A stretch of DNA of 64,000 nucleotides. Origin: an uncultured Acetatifactor sp. GTDB taxonomy: Bacteria > Bacillota > Clostridia > Lachnospirales > Lachnospiraceae. How positions within the stretch are numbered: position 1 is the first letter of the stretch; the number at the start of each line of letters is the position of its first letter. A program made the position numbers and the translations under genes. Shown one piece after another: positions 23,886 through 32,685 of this stretch. The stretch is taken from assembly GCA_910586215.1 (NCBI GenBank), contig CAJUGH010000009.1, forward strand, positions 62,001 to 126,000, in the 5' to 3' direction. The notes beneath the pieces are model-generated. The model did no database searches and was not told the origin of the DNA. It worked only from the letters and a program-made list of their open reading frames with translations.

Positions 23886-24031
23886 GACCCGCCAGGGCGA
23901 CCGTGCTGAGTATGGCCGTCCTGGCGGGGGTATCGGTATCCGAGGCCATGATGTGCGCCCCCGGACTGCTGTTTGACATGGTGAAGCTGAAAGCCCGCCA
24001 GAACGGGTGGAAAAAAGAATGGGATACTTAA
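23876..24031 (+). other. -1 frameshift extension of the tail assembly chaperone (gpGT-like)
   Basis: The heptamer A-AAA-AAA ends frame 0 just before the stop. In the -1 frame translation stays open for 48 more residues (IRPARATVLSMAVLAGVSVSE.., ending ARQNGWKKEWDT) to a TAA at 24029-24031. A small helical extension reached by -1 slippage is conserved across long-tailed phages, so this is very probably real. The extension ends against the stop of the oppositely oriented gene at 24028. Confidence 0.7.
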
Positions 24032-24363
24032 GCATCACGGCTTGACAGTACGGAAATAAGCTGCTGGCGGGCAGCCTGCTTTTCTTCCGGGCTGGTGGCC
24101 TCTTCAACGGCAGCCTCCAGTTGGCTGATCAGTAGATCGCGTTCCTTCCGTTGTTGCTCTTCCTGCTTCTGAGGCTCATTCAAACCCTGCCCATGGGCTG
24201 TGCATATATCTGCCTGCGGGGGATCGGATTCCTCTTGCTGGTATTGTTGTTCTTTTGCAGCTTTTCTGTTAGCAAGATACGTCTTCCAGGCCTTTATATA
24301 AAAATATGGAAATATAATGATAAAAAGAAAAAAGAAGAGATCAGTAAAGACAATAAAATACAT
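24028..24363 (-). CDS. small membrane-anchored coiled-coil protein, antisense inside the tail operon
   Basis: The ATG at 24363 follows AGGAGGTGG, a strong site; a longer frame upstream lacks one. The 111-residue product has an N-terminal transmembrane segment (FTDLFFFLFIIIFPYFYI), a short basic turn, then a Gln/Glu/Lys-rich helical region (QQYQQEESDPP, QKQEEQQRKERDLLISQLEAAVEEA). It is the only leftward gene within the rightward tail operon, sitting exactly between the chaperone extension and the tape measure gene. This is the typical position and orientation of an independently expressed accessory (moron-like) gene. Its sequence is more AT-rich at the 5' end. I do not recognise a family; function unknown. 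Confidence 0.6.
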   Translation of the reverse strand: MYFIVFTDLFFFLFIIIFPYFYIKAWKTYLANRKAAKEQQYQQEESDPPQADICTAHGQGLNEPQKQEEQQRKERDLLISQLEAAVEEATSPEEKQAARQQLISVLSSRDA

Positions 24364-24427
24364 ATTGCCACCTCCTAATCCTATATTACAGGAGTATAAG
24401 GTATATGTCAATGAAAAGGGGTAAGAA

Positions 24428-27400
24428 ATGGAAACCGGGACAAGGAAAACAAACCTGGAGATTTCGGGCGATGAGGAGTACCGTGACAGCTTAAAAAAGG
24501 TGAATGCACAGCTTGCAGAGCAGAAAAGCAAAGTGAAGCTTCTGACGGAAGCCTATAAGGATAATCAGAACAGCCAGGAAGCGCTGACCAAAAAAACAGA
24601 ACAGCTGAAAGTCGCTCTGGAAGCCCAGGAAAAGGTGCTGGATGTTGTAAAGCAAGGCGTCAAAAATGCAAGACAAGAGCAGCAAAAGTATGGGAACCAG
24701 ATGGAGGAAGCCGGGGAAAAAATCAAGGCAGCCCAGGAGGAACTGAAGACACTAAGTGAGACAACCGAAGATAGTACGAAACGGCAGACAGAACTAAACA
24801 ACGAGATCAAGAAGTACAAGACACAGTTGGAGGAAGCTTCCAGAGGACAGGAGACGGCATGTGCCGTTATGGAGGAATGGACTCTGCGGCAGAGCAAGGC
24901 ACAGACTGCTGTGTACAGGACAACCTCCCAGATCAAGGAATACGAAAGGTATCTGAAGGAAGCAGCAGAAAGCACAGACAAATGTGCCGCCAGCATTGAC
25001 CAGTATGGCAGGAAAGTAAAAAGCACTGCAAAGGAGCAGGAAAAGCTCCATAAAGAAGTGGACAGTTCGGAAGCGGCGCTTGATGGTTTTGTAGGGGCGC
25101 TGGCTGTAAATATATCGCCTGGAAAATTTAAAGAAATAGCAGAGGCACTGACAGAATGCATAGAGGCGGCAGCAGGGTTTGAAACCGTGCTGGCCAAGGT
25201 TTCTGCCATTGCAGATACTTCCGCTGTGGATATGCACATCTTAGGAAAGGATATCCTGGCCCTGTCAAATGAGACAGGACGGTCTGTGGCCGAACTTTCA
25301 GAGGCTGCTTACGGGGCCATATCAGCGGGAGTGGAGACCGCGGATGCCGTAGATTTCGTGTCAAGGGCGACAAAGCTTGCAGTGGGTGGGTTCACGGACA
25401 ATGCCACATCCGTGGACTTTCTGACAACCGTACTCAATGCCTATGGCCTGGAACTGGCGAGGACATTGGAGATATCGGATTACCTAATTACCACACAGAG
25501 CCTGGGGAAGACAACTGTGGGGGAACTGGCTTCTTCCATGAGGGAAGTGATCCCGGTTGCGGCGGCCTACCATGTGGAGATGGACAATCTGTCCAGCGCC
25601 ATGGCCATCTTGACGGCCAATGGTACAGCCACGGAGAAAAGTTCTGCTTATCTCAAGGCAATGCTGCAGGATCTGGGGGACGGGGGAAGCAGGGTATCCC
25701 AGGTATTGCAAGATCAGACAGGGGTATCCTTCAGCCGCTTGATGCAGCAGGGGCATCACCTGGGGGATGTCCTGGCGATCCTGGCAACGGCTGTGGACAA
25801 TGACAAGAGCGCTTTCCACGAACTGTGGAGCAGTTCAGAGGCCGGAACCGGCGCCCTGGCCCTGCTGTCTGCCGGGACAAGAGAGTATGAGGATGTGCTG
25901 TACCAGATGAGGGAGAGCGCCGGGGCCACCCGGAAGGCATATGCCCAAATGGCTGATACCACAGAGATGTCCCAGGAAAAGCTGGAGAATGCATTTCACA
26001 ATCTGAAGATTGCCGTGGGGAGCGAATTGCAGGATCAGATGAAGGGGGTGTATGACTGTGGTATAAACCTGCTGGAATGGGCCGCAGCATTTGTGCAGGA
26101 GAATAAGTGGCTGATTCCTGTCCTGGAGGCTGTGGCCCTGGGCATCAGCACCCTTTCTATGGCAACAGCGGGATTTGCTGTGGTGACGAAGGTCGTCATA
26201 CCACTATGCGACCAGTTTTCTAAAGCTCTGTCAGCAAACCCCATAGGATTGGTAGCTACGACCCTTGTCACACTGACATCTGTTCTGGGGGCGGTTATCT
26301 CCTGCGTTTCGAACACAACGGATCAGATTGAAGAGCAGACCACAGTATGGAGGGATCATGTAGATGCGCTGAACAGCTCTGTGGAGGCATACCAGGAACA
26401 GAACCAGGAAGTGGAGCAGGCTGCCATGGACGCGAAAACGCTGGCAGGAGCCCTCGCCGAACTGGCTTCCAAGGAGAGAAGAACCACGGCAGAGAAGGAA
26501 GCCATGGCAGAAGTGGTTGACAGACTGAATGAGAAGATCCCGGATCTGGGGCTGAAATATGACACCCTGTCAGATTCCGTCAGCATGACGGCAGATGAAC
26601 TAAACGATATGATTGACGCCATGGAACGGCAGGAAAAATATGAGGTAGCCAGGGATGAATATGCCGACATGTATGCAGAGAGGAAGGAAAGTCTCGAGGA
26701 ACTGGAGAGGTTACAGAAGGAACTGGCTGCGGCAAGTGAGAAACAGGAAAGGACGAAAGACGAATACTACACAAGTACGGGCACACTTGAGGATTTTGTG
26801 GCAGCAGAACAGGAGGTATTGTCTCTCACGGAAGCCATTGAAGGACTCCAGGCAGCCATATCCGAATCCGATGGAGTCTTTGGGGAAATGGCAAATACCA
26901 TGAACCTGCATGTGATTGAGACGGCATCCATGACAGAGGCAGAGCGGGAATCCATTGACGCCATGCTGGAGGCGGCAGAAGCAAAGCGGGACTGTCTCCC
27001 GGAGTATTACGCGGAGATAGAAATGATTGCGCAGACCGCGCAGGAGTATGACGCCTATGCTGCATCCGTAAGGGACAACATGGACAGCGTCATGCAGCAG
27101 ATCCAGAAACTGGAGGAGAATTACCAGGAAAGCTACCAGGCAGCATACGAAATGATAGGCGGACAGATCGGCCTGTTCGAGCAGATGAAAGTAGGGACAT
27201 CCATTAGTATCAATGAAATGATGGAAAATATGGGTTCCCAGAAAGAATACTTGGAAGAGTATGCCAGGAATATTCAACTGGCCATGGAACTAGGCCTGGA
27301 CGAAGGTATCTTGAGCCAACTGGCAGACGGCTCGGAGGAATCAGCGGCAATCCTGCAGGAGATCGTGGAAAATGGCTCTGACAGGATCACGGAACTCAAT

Positions 27401-28036
27401 GGGGAATTTGCCAAGGTATCTGAAGGCAAGGATGCGTTTGCGGCGGCTGTTGCGGAACTGGAAACCTATTACGGGGAAGAGATGAAGACTCTGGTGGAAG
27501 AGACCGCAGCGGCAGTGAAGGACATGGCCCGGTATGACGATGCCTACCATTCGGCAGTGGAGACATGCAATGGGATCATAGCAGGACTGGATAAACAGTG
27601 GGACAATGTAATGGAAAAATACAGGACATTGGCCCGGGAAGCCTGGCGCACCTATAACAGGGAGCAGGGTACCTTTTCCCCTTCCAGGAAGTTCATATGG
27701 TCGGCAGAGATGACCCTGGAAGGAATTGAAAAGGGTGTGGACCAGGGGCAGGAAGGGGTAATGAGGAAGTATGCACAGCTTGCCGTGGAGGGGCTTGCGG
27801 CATACAGAATGGGAATGCAGGAGACGGAGGGCAGAAGCGCGTATACCGGGATAGCAGAAAGGGCAGCCGCAGCCATGCTGGAAAGCTGTCTGCAGGCGGC
27901 ATCGAAGAACACAGGCGCCCAGGAAGCAAAAGGCATACCCTCCCAGAACTTTTACATTTATACGCCAGTCAAGTCCCCAAGTGAAATGATGCGGGCGGCG
28001 AGGCTGGAACAGCAATATGGAATGGCAGGTGAATGA
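24428..28036 (+). CDS. tape measure protein, TP901-type, siphovirus tail
   Basis: The 1202-residue protein has a long N-terminal coiled coil (about residues 10-220), then the TP901 tape-measure core (about 235-530) with VLAKVSAIADTS, LSNETGRSVAELSEAAYGAI and TEKSSAYLKAMLQDLGDGGS. A hydrophobic region (about 555-640) and a second long helical region up to about residue 1060 follow. It sets tail length and is ejected through the tube in phages. At the usual 0.15 nm per residue this would give a tail near 180 nm, an estimate only. No peptidase or lysozyme domain is obvious. Its last codons overlap the Dit gene (ATGA). Confidence 0.92.
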   Translation: METGTRKTNLEISGDEEYRDSLKKVNAQLAEQKSKVKLLTEAYKDNQNSQEALTKKTEQLKVALEAQEKVLDVVKQGVKNARQEQQKYGNQMEEAGEKIKAAQEELKTLSETTEDSTKRQTELNNEIKKYKTQLEEASRGQETACAVMEEWTLRQSKAQTAVYRTTSQIKEYERYLKEAAESTDKCAASIDQYGRKVKSTAKEQEKLHKEVDSSEAALDGFVGALAVNISPGKFKEIAEALTECIEAAAGFETVLAKVSAIADTSAVDMHILGKDILALSNETGRSVAELSEAAYGAISAGVETADAVDFVSRATKLAVGGFTDNATSVDFLTTVLNAYGLELARTLEISDYLITTQSLGKTTVGELASSMREVIPVAAAYHVEMDNLSSAMAILTANGTATEKSSAYLKAMLQDLGDGGSRVSQVLQDQTGVSFSRLMQQGHHLGDVLAILATAVDNDKSAFHELWSSSEAGTGALALLSAGTREYEDVLYQMRESAGATRKAYAQMADTTEMSQEKLENAFHNLKIAVGSELQDQMKGVYDCGINLLEWAAAFVQENKWLIPVLEAVALGISTLSMATAGFAVVTKVVIPLCDQFSKALSANPIGLVATTLVTLTSVLGAVISCVSNTTDQIEEQTTVWRDHVDALNSSVEAYQEQNQEVEQAAMDAKTLAGALAELASKERRTTAEKEAMAEVVDRLNEKIPDLGLKYDTLSDSVSMTADELNDMIDAMERQEKYEVARDEYADMYAERKESLEELERLQKELAAASEKQERTKDEYYTSTGTLEDFVAAEQEVLSLTEAIEGLQAAISESDGVFGEMANTMNLHVIETASMTEAERESIDAMLEAAEAKRDCLPEYYAEIEMIAQTAQEYDAYAASVRDNMDSVMQQIQKLEENYQESYQAAYEMIGGQIGLFEQMKVGTSISINEMMENMGSQKEYLEEYARNIQLAMELGLDEGILSQLADGSEESAAILQEIVENGSDRITELNGEFAKVSEGKDAFAAAVAELETYYGEEMKTLVEETAAAVKDMARYDDAYHSAVETCNGIIAGLDKQWDNVMEKYRTLAREAWRTYNREQGTFSPSRKFIWSAEMTLEGIEKGVDQGQEGVMRKYAQLAVEGLAAYRMGMQETEGRSAYTGIAERAAAAMLESCLQAASKNTGAQEAKGIPSQNFYIYTPVKSPSEMMRAARLEQQYGMAGE

Positions 28037-28893
28037 CCATGCAGGCAAGATTTGTAAGGGATGACGGAAGAACCTTCCTTCTGGGCGGTTCCTACAGGGA
28101 CAGCGCAGAATGGGGGATAACAGACATAACAGGGACAGACACCGTAGAGAACCGGATGAGCTGGGTGGTGCCGGCGGCCGGAGACGGGGAGGAGATAACG
28201 GGGGAGAGGATACCGGCGAGAAATATCGATATCCAGGCCAGCGTAAAGGACAGACAGAAGAACAGTGCGGAGCGCAGGAAGGCAATGGCCTTTTTCAATC
28301 CGAAACACAGCTTTACATTGTATGTCACAAAAGGGAATGTGACCAGGTGGACGGTTGCGAGACAGGAGCGGTTCCAGTGCAGGGAGCAGCCTGCGGACAG
28401 ACATGTATCCATGAGCATTGCCCTCAAGTGTGCGGATCCCTATCTTTATTCTGTGGACGATTATGGGAAAAATATAGCGGCTGTCACAGGATGTTTCGGG
28501 TTTCCGTATATTTCCCCGATAGAAAGGGGGTTCCGCACGGGAGTGTACAATTTTGCGAAGGTTGTGACAGTGGAAAACACCGGCGATGTGGAAACCCGCA
28601 TGAAGATAATTGTCATGGCAGACGGGCTGGTGGAGAACCCGAAGGTCATGCTGAATGGTGCATATGTGCGGCTCCTTGACATCCTGCAGGCCGGGGACAC
28701 GGTGGAGATAGACATGGTGCGCAATACCATCCGGAAGAACGGCAGCAACTGTATCGGAAAGGTTGACAGGCATTCTTCCTTTACTGGGATGGTACTCCGC
28801 CCTGGAAACAATGAGGTGTCTTTTGATGCGGATAACGGGGACACGGACATGAAGGTGGTATTGTATTACAATCTGAGATATCTGGGGGTATGA
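28033..28893 (+). CDS. distal tail protein (Dit, SPP1 gp19.1-like)
   Basis: The 286-residue protein follows the tape measure gene with a 4-base overlap. It has the sipho_tail Dit pattern: an N-terminal beta-barrel ring domain with RNIDIQASVKDRQKNSAERR and CADPYLYSVDDYGKN, and a C-terminal galectin-like carbohydrate-binding-type domain (VENTGDVETRMKIIVMADG, GNNEVSFDADNGDTDMKVV). Dit hexamers form the hub that links tube and tip. Position between tape measure and the Gp37-like protein is standard. Confidence 0.88.
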   Translation: MTMQARFVRDDGRTFLLGGSYRDSAEWGITDITGTDTVENRMSWVVPAAGDGEEITGERIPARNIDIQASVKDRQKNSAERRKAMAFFNPKHSFTLYVTKGNVTRWTVARQERFQCREQPADRHVSMSIALKCADPYLYSVDDYGKNIAAVTGCFGFPYISPIERGFRTGVYNFAKVVTVENTGDVETRMKIIVMADGLVENPKVMLNGAYVRLLDILQAGDTVEIDMVRNTIRKNGSNCIGKVDRHSSFTGMVLRPGNNEVSFDADNGDTDMKVVLYYNLRYLGV

Positions 28894-28894
28894 T

Positions 28895-29932
28895 ATGGAG
28901 ATCATGGCACTTAACGGGGACTTCCTGCCGGAGGGACCCACAAACCTTACCTATTTTGACCTGGCATGGAACAGGAAATATTATGAGACGGGCCAGTTTT
29001 CCATACAGATCAAGGCACAGGACTACCGTGCAGATATGAAATACATCTTCACGGCCCAGAGGCCGGAACTGGGGATGATCCAGAAGGTGGTTTATGAAGA
29101 GGAAGAAGGCATGGTGGTGTTGAGCGGTTTCTTCTATGAGAGGAAACTGGCAGACAAGATTATCTGGCCTGCATTTGAGAGGTATGGCACAAGGTCAGGA
29201 TTCGTGGCAGCAGCCGTGGAGAGATATAAGGGGGATATCCCGAAACTGGAAGTTGCTGGATTTGAGGACGATGGCGAGGAGATCCAGAAGCAGGAGACCG
29301 GGACGACACTGGAAGAAATGGCGCAAAGTACGCTGCAGGTGGAAGGAAGGGCTTACAGGTGCAGGTATGATTTTGAAAACGATGTGGTCCTGTTTGAAAT
29401 CTACCGCGGCCTGGACAGGACACAGGGCCAGAACGGGAATCATTTTGTGACATTTTCCAGAGGGTTTCGCAACATTCAAAATGTGAAGGCGCAGAGCGAT
29501 GGCAGCGCATATAAGAATTACTTCGTGGTAGGTGGACAGGGGGAGGGGGCCGACAGAATTACCGCGGTATATGACCTGTCTGGCGGAGGATACCGGCAGG
29601 AACAGTTCCTGGAGAGTAAGAAGACATACAATCCAGAGAAACAGTCCCTGGAAGCATACCAGGATATCCTGCTGCAGGAGGCGGTTGAAAAGTCCGGGAA
29701 ATATGTAGACATTCACAATGTAGAATTTGATGCGGTGGCAGGTGTGGGGGCGGTTTACCTGGAAGACTATGACCTGGGGGACAAATGTGATATCATACTG
29801 GACCAGGTAGGAATATCCTATGAGGCCAGGATCATCGAGATCATGGAGACATGGGGCAATGGGGAGCACCGGGTGACACTTACCTTCGGGGATAAGATAC
29901 CAACATTGTATGAGAAAGCGAGGATAAGGTAA
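28895..29932 (+). CDS. tail tip (Tal/ReqiPepy6 Gp37-like) protein
   Basis: The 345-residue protein matches the Gp37-like family of siphovirus tip proteins: MALNGDFLPEGPTNLTYFDL, ETGQFSIQIKAQDYRADM, LSGFFYERKLADKI, a central helical insert and the closing KCDIILDQVGISYEARIIEI followed by VTLTFGDKIPTLYEK. It corresponds to the N-terminal structural part of Tal proteins, forming the tip trimer under Dit; no peptidoglycan hydrolase domain is attached. Its stop overlaps the next gene's start (TAATG). Confidence 0.85.
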   Translation: MEIMALNGDFLPEGPTNLTYFDLAWNRKYYETGQFSIQIKAQDYRADMKYIFTAQRPELGMIQKVVYEEEEGMVVLSGFFYERKLADKIIWPAFERYGTRSGFVAAAVERYKGDIPKLEVAGFEDDGEEIQKQETGTTLEEMAQSTLQVEGRAYRCRYDFENDVVLFEIYRGLDRTQGQNGNHFVTFSRGFRNIQNVKAQSDGSAYKNYFVVGGQGEGADRITAVYDLSGGGYRQEQFLESKKTYNPEKQSLEAYQDILLQEAVEKSGKYVDIHNVEFDAVAGVGAVYLEDYDLGDKCDIILDQVGISYEARIIEIMETWGNGEHRVTLTFGDKIPTLYEKARIR

Positions 29933-31392
29933 TGAAGAGTTTTCCGTTTGATTCGGAAGTTACATATGATGAATACGGCATGCCCGCTTATGACAGGGGA
30001 GCCAACAGCCAGGAGCTTAGGGCCTACTACCACCTGTTGTATACGGATGGTGTATTCCCGAATCCGTCCACAGGACTACAGGTGGCGGAATATGGCCAGG
30101 AGATGAGCGTATGCGTGCGTCCGGGGAGCCTGGTCATCCAGGGCGCCCTGGGGATAGAGGAAAATGAGAGGGTACTCGTTTTTGAGGCATCCGGGAGCAC
30201 TTACGACAGGATAGATGCGGTGGTTGCAAGGCTTAATACCAACTATGAATACCGGAAAATTGATTTCTATGTCGTAAAGGGGATGGAGTCAGACAATCCG
30301 GTTGCACCCGGACTGACACGGGAGGGAGGCATATATGAGCTACGCCTGGCAAATGTGTTCATAGCGAAAAACACAACCATGATATCTGCAGAAAGGATTA
30401 CGGACACCCGTCTGCATACGGAGGACTGCGGAATTGTGACCTGCAATCCGGACAAGGTTGACACCACATCCCTGTTCATCCAGTACCAGGGTGCCTTGGA
30501 TCAGTTTGTGGAGAAGGCAGACCGGCTCTTCTATGAGTGGTTCGATTCCGTGAAGGACCAGCTTGACGAAGATGCCGCCGGGAACCTGCTGGGGATGATT
30601 AACCGGCGTCCCACCTCCACAGGGATCCGCGATATCCAGGTGGTGGATGCCCTGCCGGAGGACGCGGCGGGACACCCGGACACGCTGTATGCGGTGGTGG
30701 ATGCGGGAACCATCGTGGAGACACAGGATCTGCCGGTACAGAGGAGGCGTGCCATTTTCCGGGGAAAGAACCTGGGGAGTGCCGTAACGGCAGCGCAGTG
30801 GGAAGAGATTGCCGCAGGCACGTTCCATGACGTATTTACCGGGGACTACTGGGAGGCAGACGGCATAAGGTGGGTGGTGGCAGACTTCGACTACTTCCTG
30901 GGATACGGGAGCGGGGATGGAACCACAAGGCACCATGTTGTCATCCTGCCAGACAGGATTCTGGGAAGGGGAAAGATGAATGAGATAGAGACAAACGAGA
31001 CCGGGTACCATGGGTGCGGGATGCGATCATCCGGCCTGGATGCGGCAAGGGAGCAGATCATAAATATGTTCGGGCAGGAAAGGCTCCTTGTCTACAAAAG
31101 CTACATGACCAACAATGCAACCGGCGGGATGTTGTGGGCAGATGCGGTGGTGGAGATCCCCAGTGCCGGCATGGTGCTGGGAACCGGTACCACAAGGGCC
31201 ATTGAAAACGGCCAGCTTGCACTCTTCTCCCTGGACAGGCAGTCTGCCGTAGCGGACAGGAAAGGATACTGGCTCAGCGGAATCCAGGGCAGCACATCCT
31301 TTGACCAGATGCGTCCGGAAGGGTATGTGTCCTCGCTGCCTGCGAATGTCAGTGCAGGTATCCGCCCTGTGTTTGCCATAGCGGGGGACTGA
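29932..31392 (+). CDS. tail fibre / receptor-binding protein with C-terminal DUF6273-like domain
   Basis: The 486-residue protein begins with the N-terminal fold of siphovirus upper-baseplate or fibre proteins (SVCVRPGSLVIQGALGIEEN, YDRIDAVVARLNTNYEYRK, ISAERITDTRLHTEDCGIV). A helical linker (about 185-225) follows, then a strand-rich section with repeated V-D-A-L-P type turns. The C-terminal end (GYWLSGIQGSTSFDQM ... SAGIRPVFAIAGD) resembles the DUF6273 domain with its W/Y-WL and GVRP motifs, a fold related to C-type-lectin-like tips. It likely binds the target cell surface. The stop precedes a 93-base spacer with a GGGGTG/CACCCC-type hairpin. Confidence 0.75.
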   Translation: MKSFPFDSEVTYDEYGMPAYDRGANSQELRAYYHLLYTDGVFPNPSTGLQVAEYGQEMSVCVRPGSLVIQGALGIEENERVLVFEASGSTYDRIDAVVARLNTNYEYRKIDFYVVKGMESDNPVAPGLTREGGIYELRLANVFIAKNTTMISAERITDTRLHTEDCGIVTCNPDKVDTTSLFIQYQGALDQFVEKADRLFYEWFDSVKDQLDEDAAGNLLGMINRRPTSTGIRDIQVVDALPEDAAGHPDTLYAVVDAGTIVETQDLPVQRRRAIFRGKNLGSAVTAAQWEEIAAGTFHDVFTGDYWEADGIRWVVADFDYFLGYGSGDGTTRHHVVILPDRILGRGKMNEIETNETGYHGCGMRSSGLDAAREQIINMFGQERLLVYKSYMTNNATGGMLWADAVVEIPSAGMVLGTGTTRAIENGQLALFSLDRQSAVADRKGYWLSGIQGSTSFDQMRPEGYVSSLPANVSAGIRPVFAIAGD

Positions 31393-31484
31393 GGAAGAAG
31401 CCTGGAGGAAAAATCAGAAGGATGACAGATATGCGTGCATTGGGGGTGCAGACACCCCTTCCTGGCACGCGCGGAGGTATGAAC

Positions 31485-32480
31485 ATGGGAATTTACGCGG
31501 ATGGAACAGCAGCAGGCAGGAAACTGTACTACGGAGGAATCAAAATACGGAAGATGGCACTGGGGAACCGGAAAGTGTATTCCTCCGGGAATATCTGCAC
31601 TTATCATGTGGAGGAAGGTACTACCTACATGGAGGAAGTGGACGAAGGGGCATCCTGCCTGTCGCCGCAGTCCTTCACCCCGGAAAAGGAGGGGTGGGAG
31701 TTCGCCGGGTGGCGGCAGGATGCGGCAGCAGAAGGGGAGGTGCTGGGGAGCCTGGTGATGGGGGACGACCCGGTGGAACTGTATGCGGTGTTCCGGCAGG
31801 AGGTAGTGCTGGAAACCGTGGCAAATGGCACCACGGAGAGGGAGATAAAAGCGCGTCTGTATAACAACGGGAATATGGCCAATCCGATGTTTACCGTGGC
31901 CAGCCCTTCCAAGGCCGGGGCAACGTTCAAGGGGTGGAGTTCCGGGGCAGGAAGCATGACCATCATAAATGCGGCCATCATAAACCTGGAATTGAATACA
32001 TCTACCACCAGGTGGGCGGTGTTCCAGTATGCAGACAAAACAATATCTAATGTTGAGGGAAATTACTGGACTATCACTGACAATTGGGGAACGCAATGGT
32101 TCCTCAACAAAACCGGCCCCGAAGTCCCGTACCCAGCCACGGTGGATCTGTTTATGGGTGCCGGGGTTTCAATTGACTGTTCAAGATATTCAAGGATGAC
32201 AATTAATAATATATTCGCAGGATTCAAAGCCCACTTCAAGGACGATAATGGCGGCATCCGACTGACATGTGGCGGGACGGTTCGGACCCTGGTAACTGGC
32301 GACAACTCAGGAGGGTCAAGGACAGGATTGTTTTCCATTGATTTTGCGCAGACATCCGGAAATACATCATGCCAAATGAGTGCTTATGCATCAAGAGGCA
32401 CTATGTCCGCGACTGTGCATTCCGGATATCCGCCGTATGTTTACACAATCGTATTATCGGGCCGCACAGTTGTAGGATAA
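31485..32480 (+). CDS. distal tail protein with InlB-type (Listeria-Bacteroides) repeats, putative receptor binding
   Basis: The ATG at 31485 follows GGAGGT at six bases; upstream in-frame starts lack ribosome binding sites. The 331-residue product starts like small tail proteins (MGIYADGTAAGRKLYYGGIK) and then has two B-repeat-like units (EGWEFAGWRQDAAAEGEVLG..VELYAVF and AGATFKGWSSGAG..TRWAVFQY). The C-terminal 150 residues are strand-rich (NNIFAGFKAHFKDDNGGIRL) and encoded by noticeably more AT-rich DNA than the rest. B-repeats are known in bacterial adhesins and appear in phage tips. The composition break suggests exchange of the terminal binding domain. Function in target recognition is inferred. 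Confidence 0.7.
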   Translation: MGIYADGTAAGRKLYYGGIKIRKMALGNRKVYSSGNICTYHVEEGTTYMEEVDEGASCLSPQSFTPEKEGWEFAGWRQDAAAEGEVLGSLVMGDDPVELYAVFRQEVVLETVANGTTEREIKARLYNNGNMANPMFTVASPSKAGATFKGWSSGAGSMTIINAAIINLELNTSTTRWAVFQYADKTISNVEGNYWTITDNWGTQWFLNKTGPEVPYPATVDLFMGAGVSIDCSRYSRMTINNIFAGFKAHFKDDNGGIRLTCGGTVRTLVTGDNSGGSRTGLFSIDFAQTSGNTSCQMSAYASRGTMSATVHSGYPPYVYTIVLSGRTVVG

Positions 32481-32491
32481 GGAGGACTCAT

Positions 32492-32536
32492 ATGCCAAGG
32501 AGCAGGGACAGCCCGGCCAGGATAAATGCGCTTTAG
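32492..32536 (+). other. 14-codon open frame with strong ribosome binding site, probable truncated last gene of the F-type locus
   Basis: AAGGAGGACTCAT precedes an ATG that reads MPRSRDSPARINAL and stops. Such a ribosome binding site is normal for the next gene of the tail operon, so this may be the remaining start of a gene cut off by recombination. The rest of the 205-base gap (32481-32685) holds no clear gene. On the minus strand a stop-free stretch reading QYHFEDDIPACLFDELQ may be another gene remnant. Confidence 0.35.
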
Positions 32537-32685
32537 GGCATCCATCCGCACGGGTGGAATATTTTTAGGAAAGCAGCCTGGCAACATTGACCTGTAATTC
32601 ATCAAAGAGGCATGCAGGGATATCATCCTCAAAATGATACTGGGGCCTCCTTTCTGGACTGCCGGGGGATTCGGGTTCTGGACAA

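Noticed and set aside
27341..28941. two minus-strand frames of over 300 codons
   Set aside because: Both are antisense to the tape measure and Dit genes and rich in Pro, Cys, His and Leu; no domain is visible.
19634..32536. complete prophage
   Set aside because: No integrase, terminase, portal, capsid, replication or lysis gene and no att duplication could be found; it is described as a headless tail locus instead.
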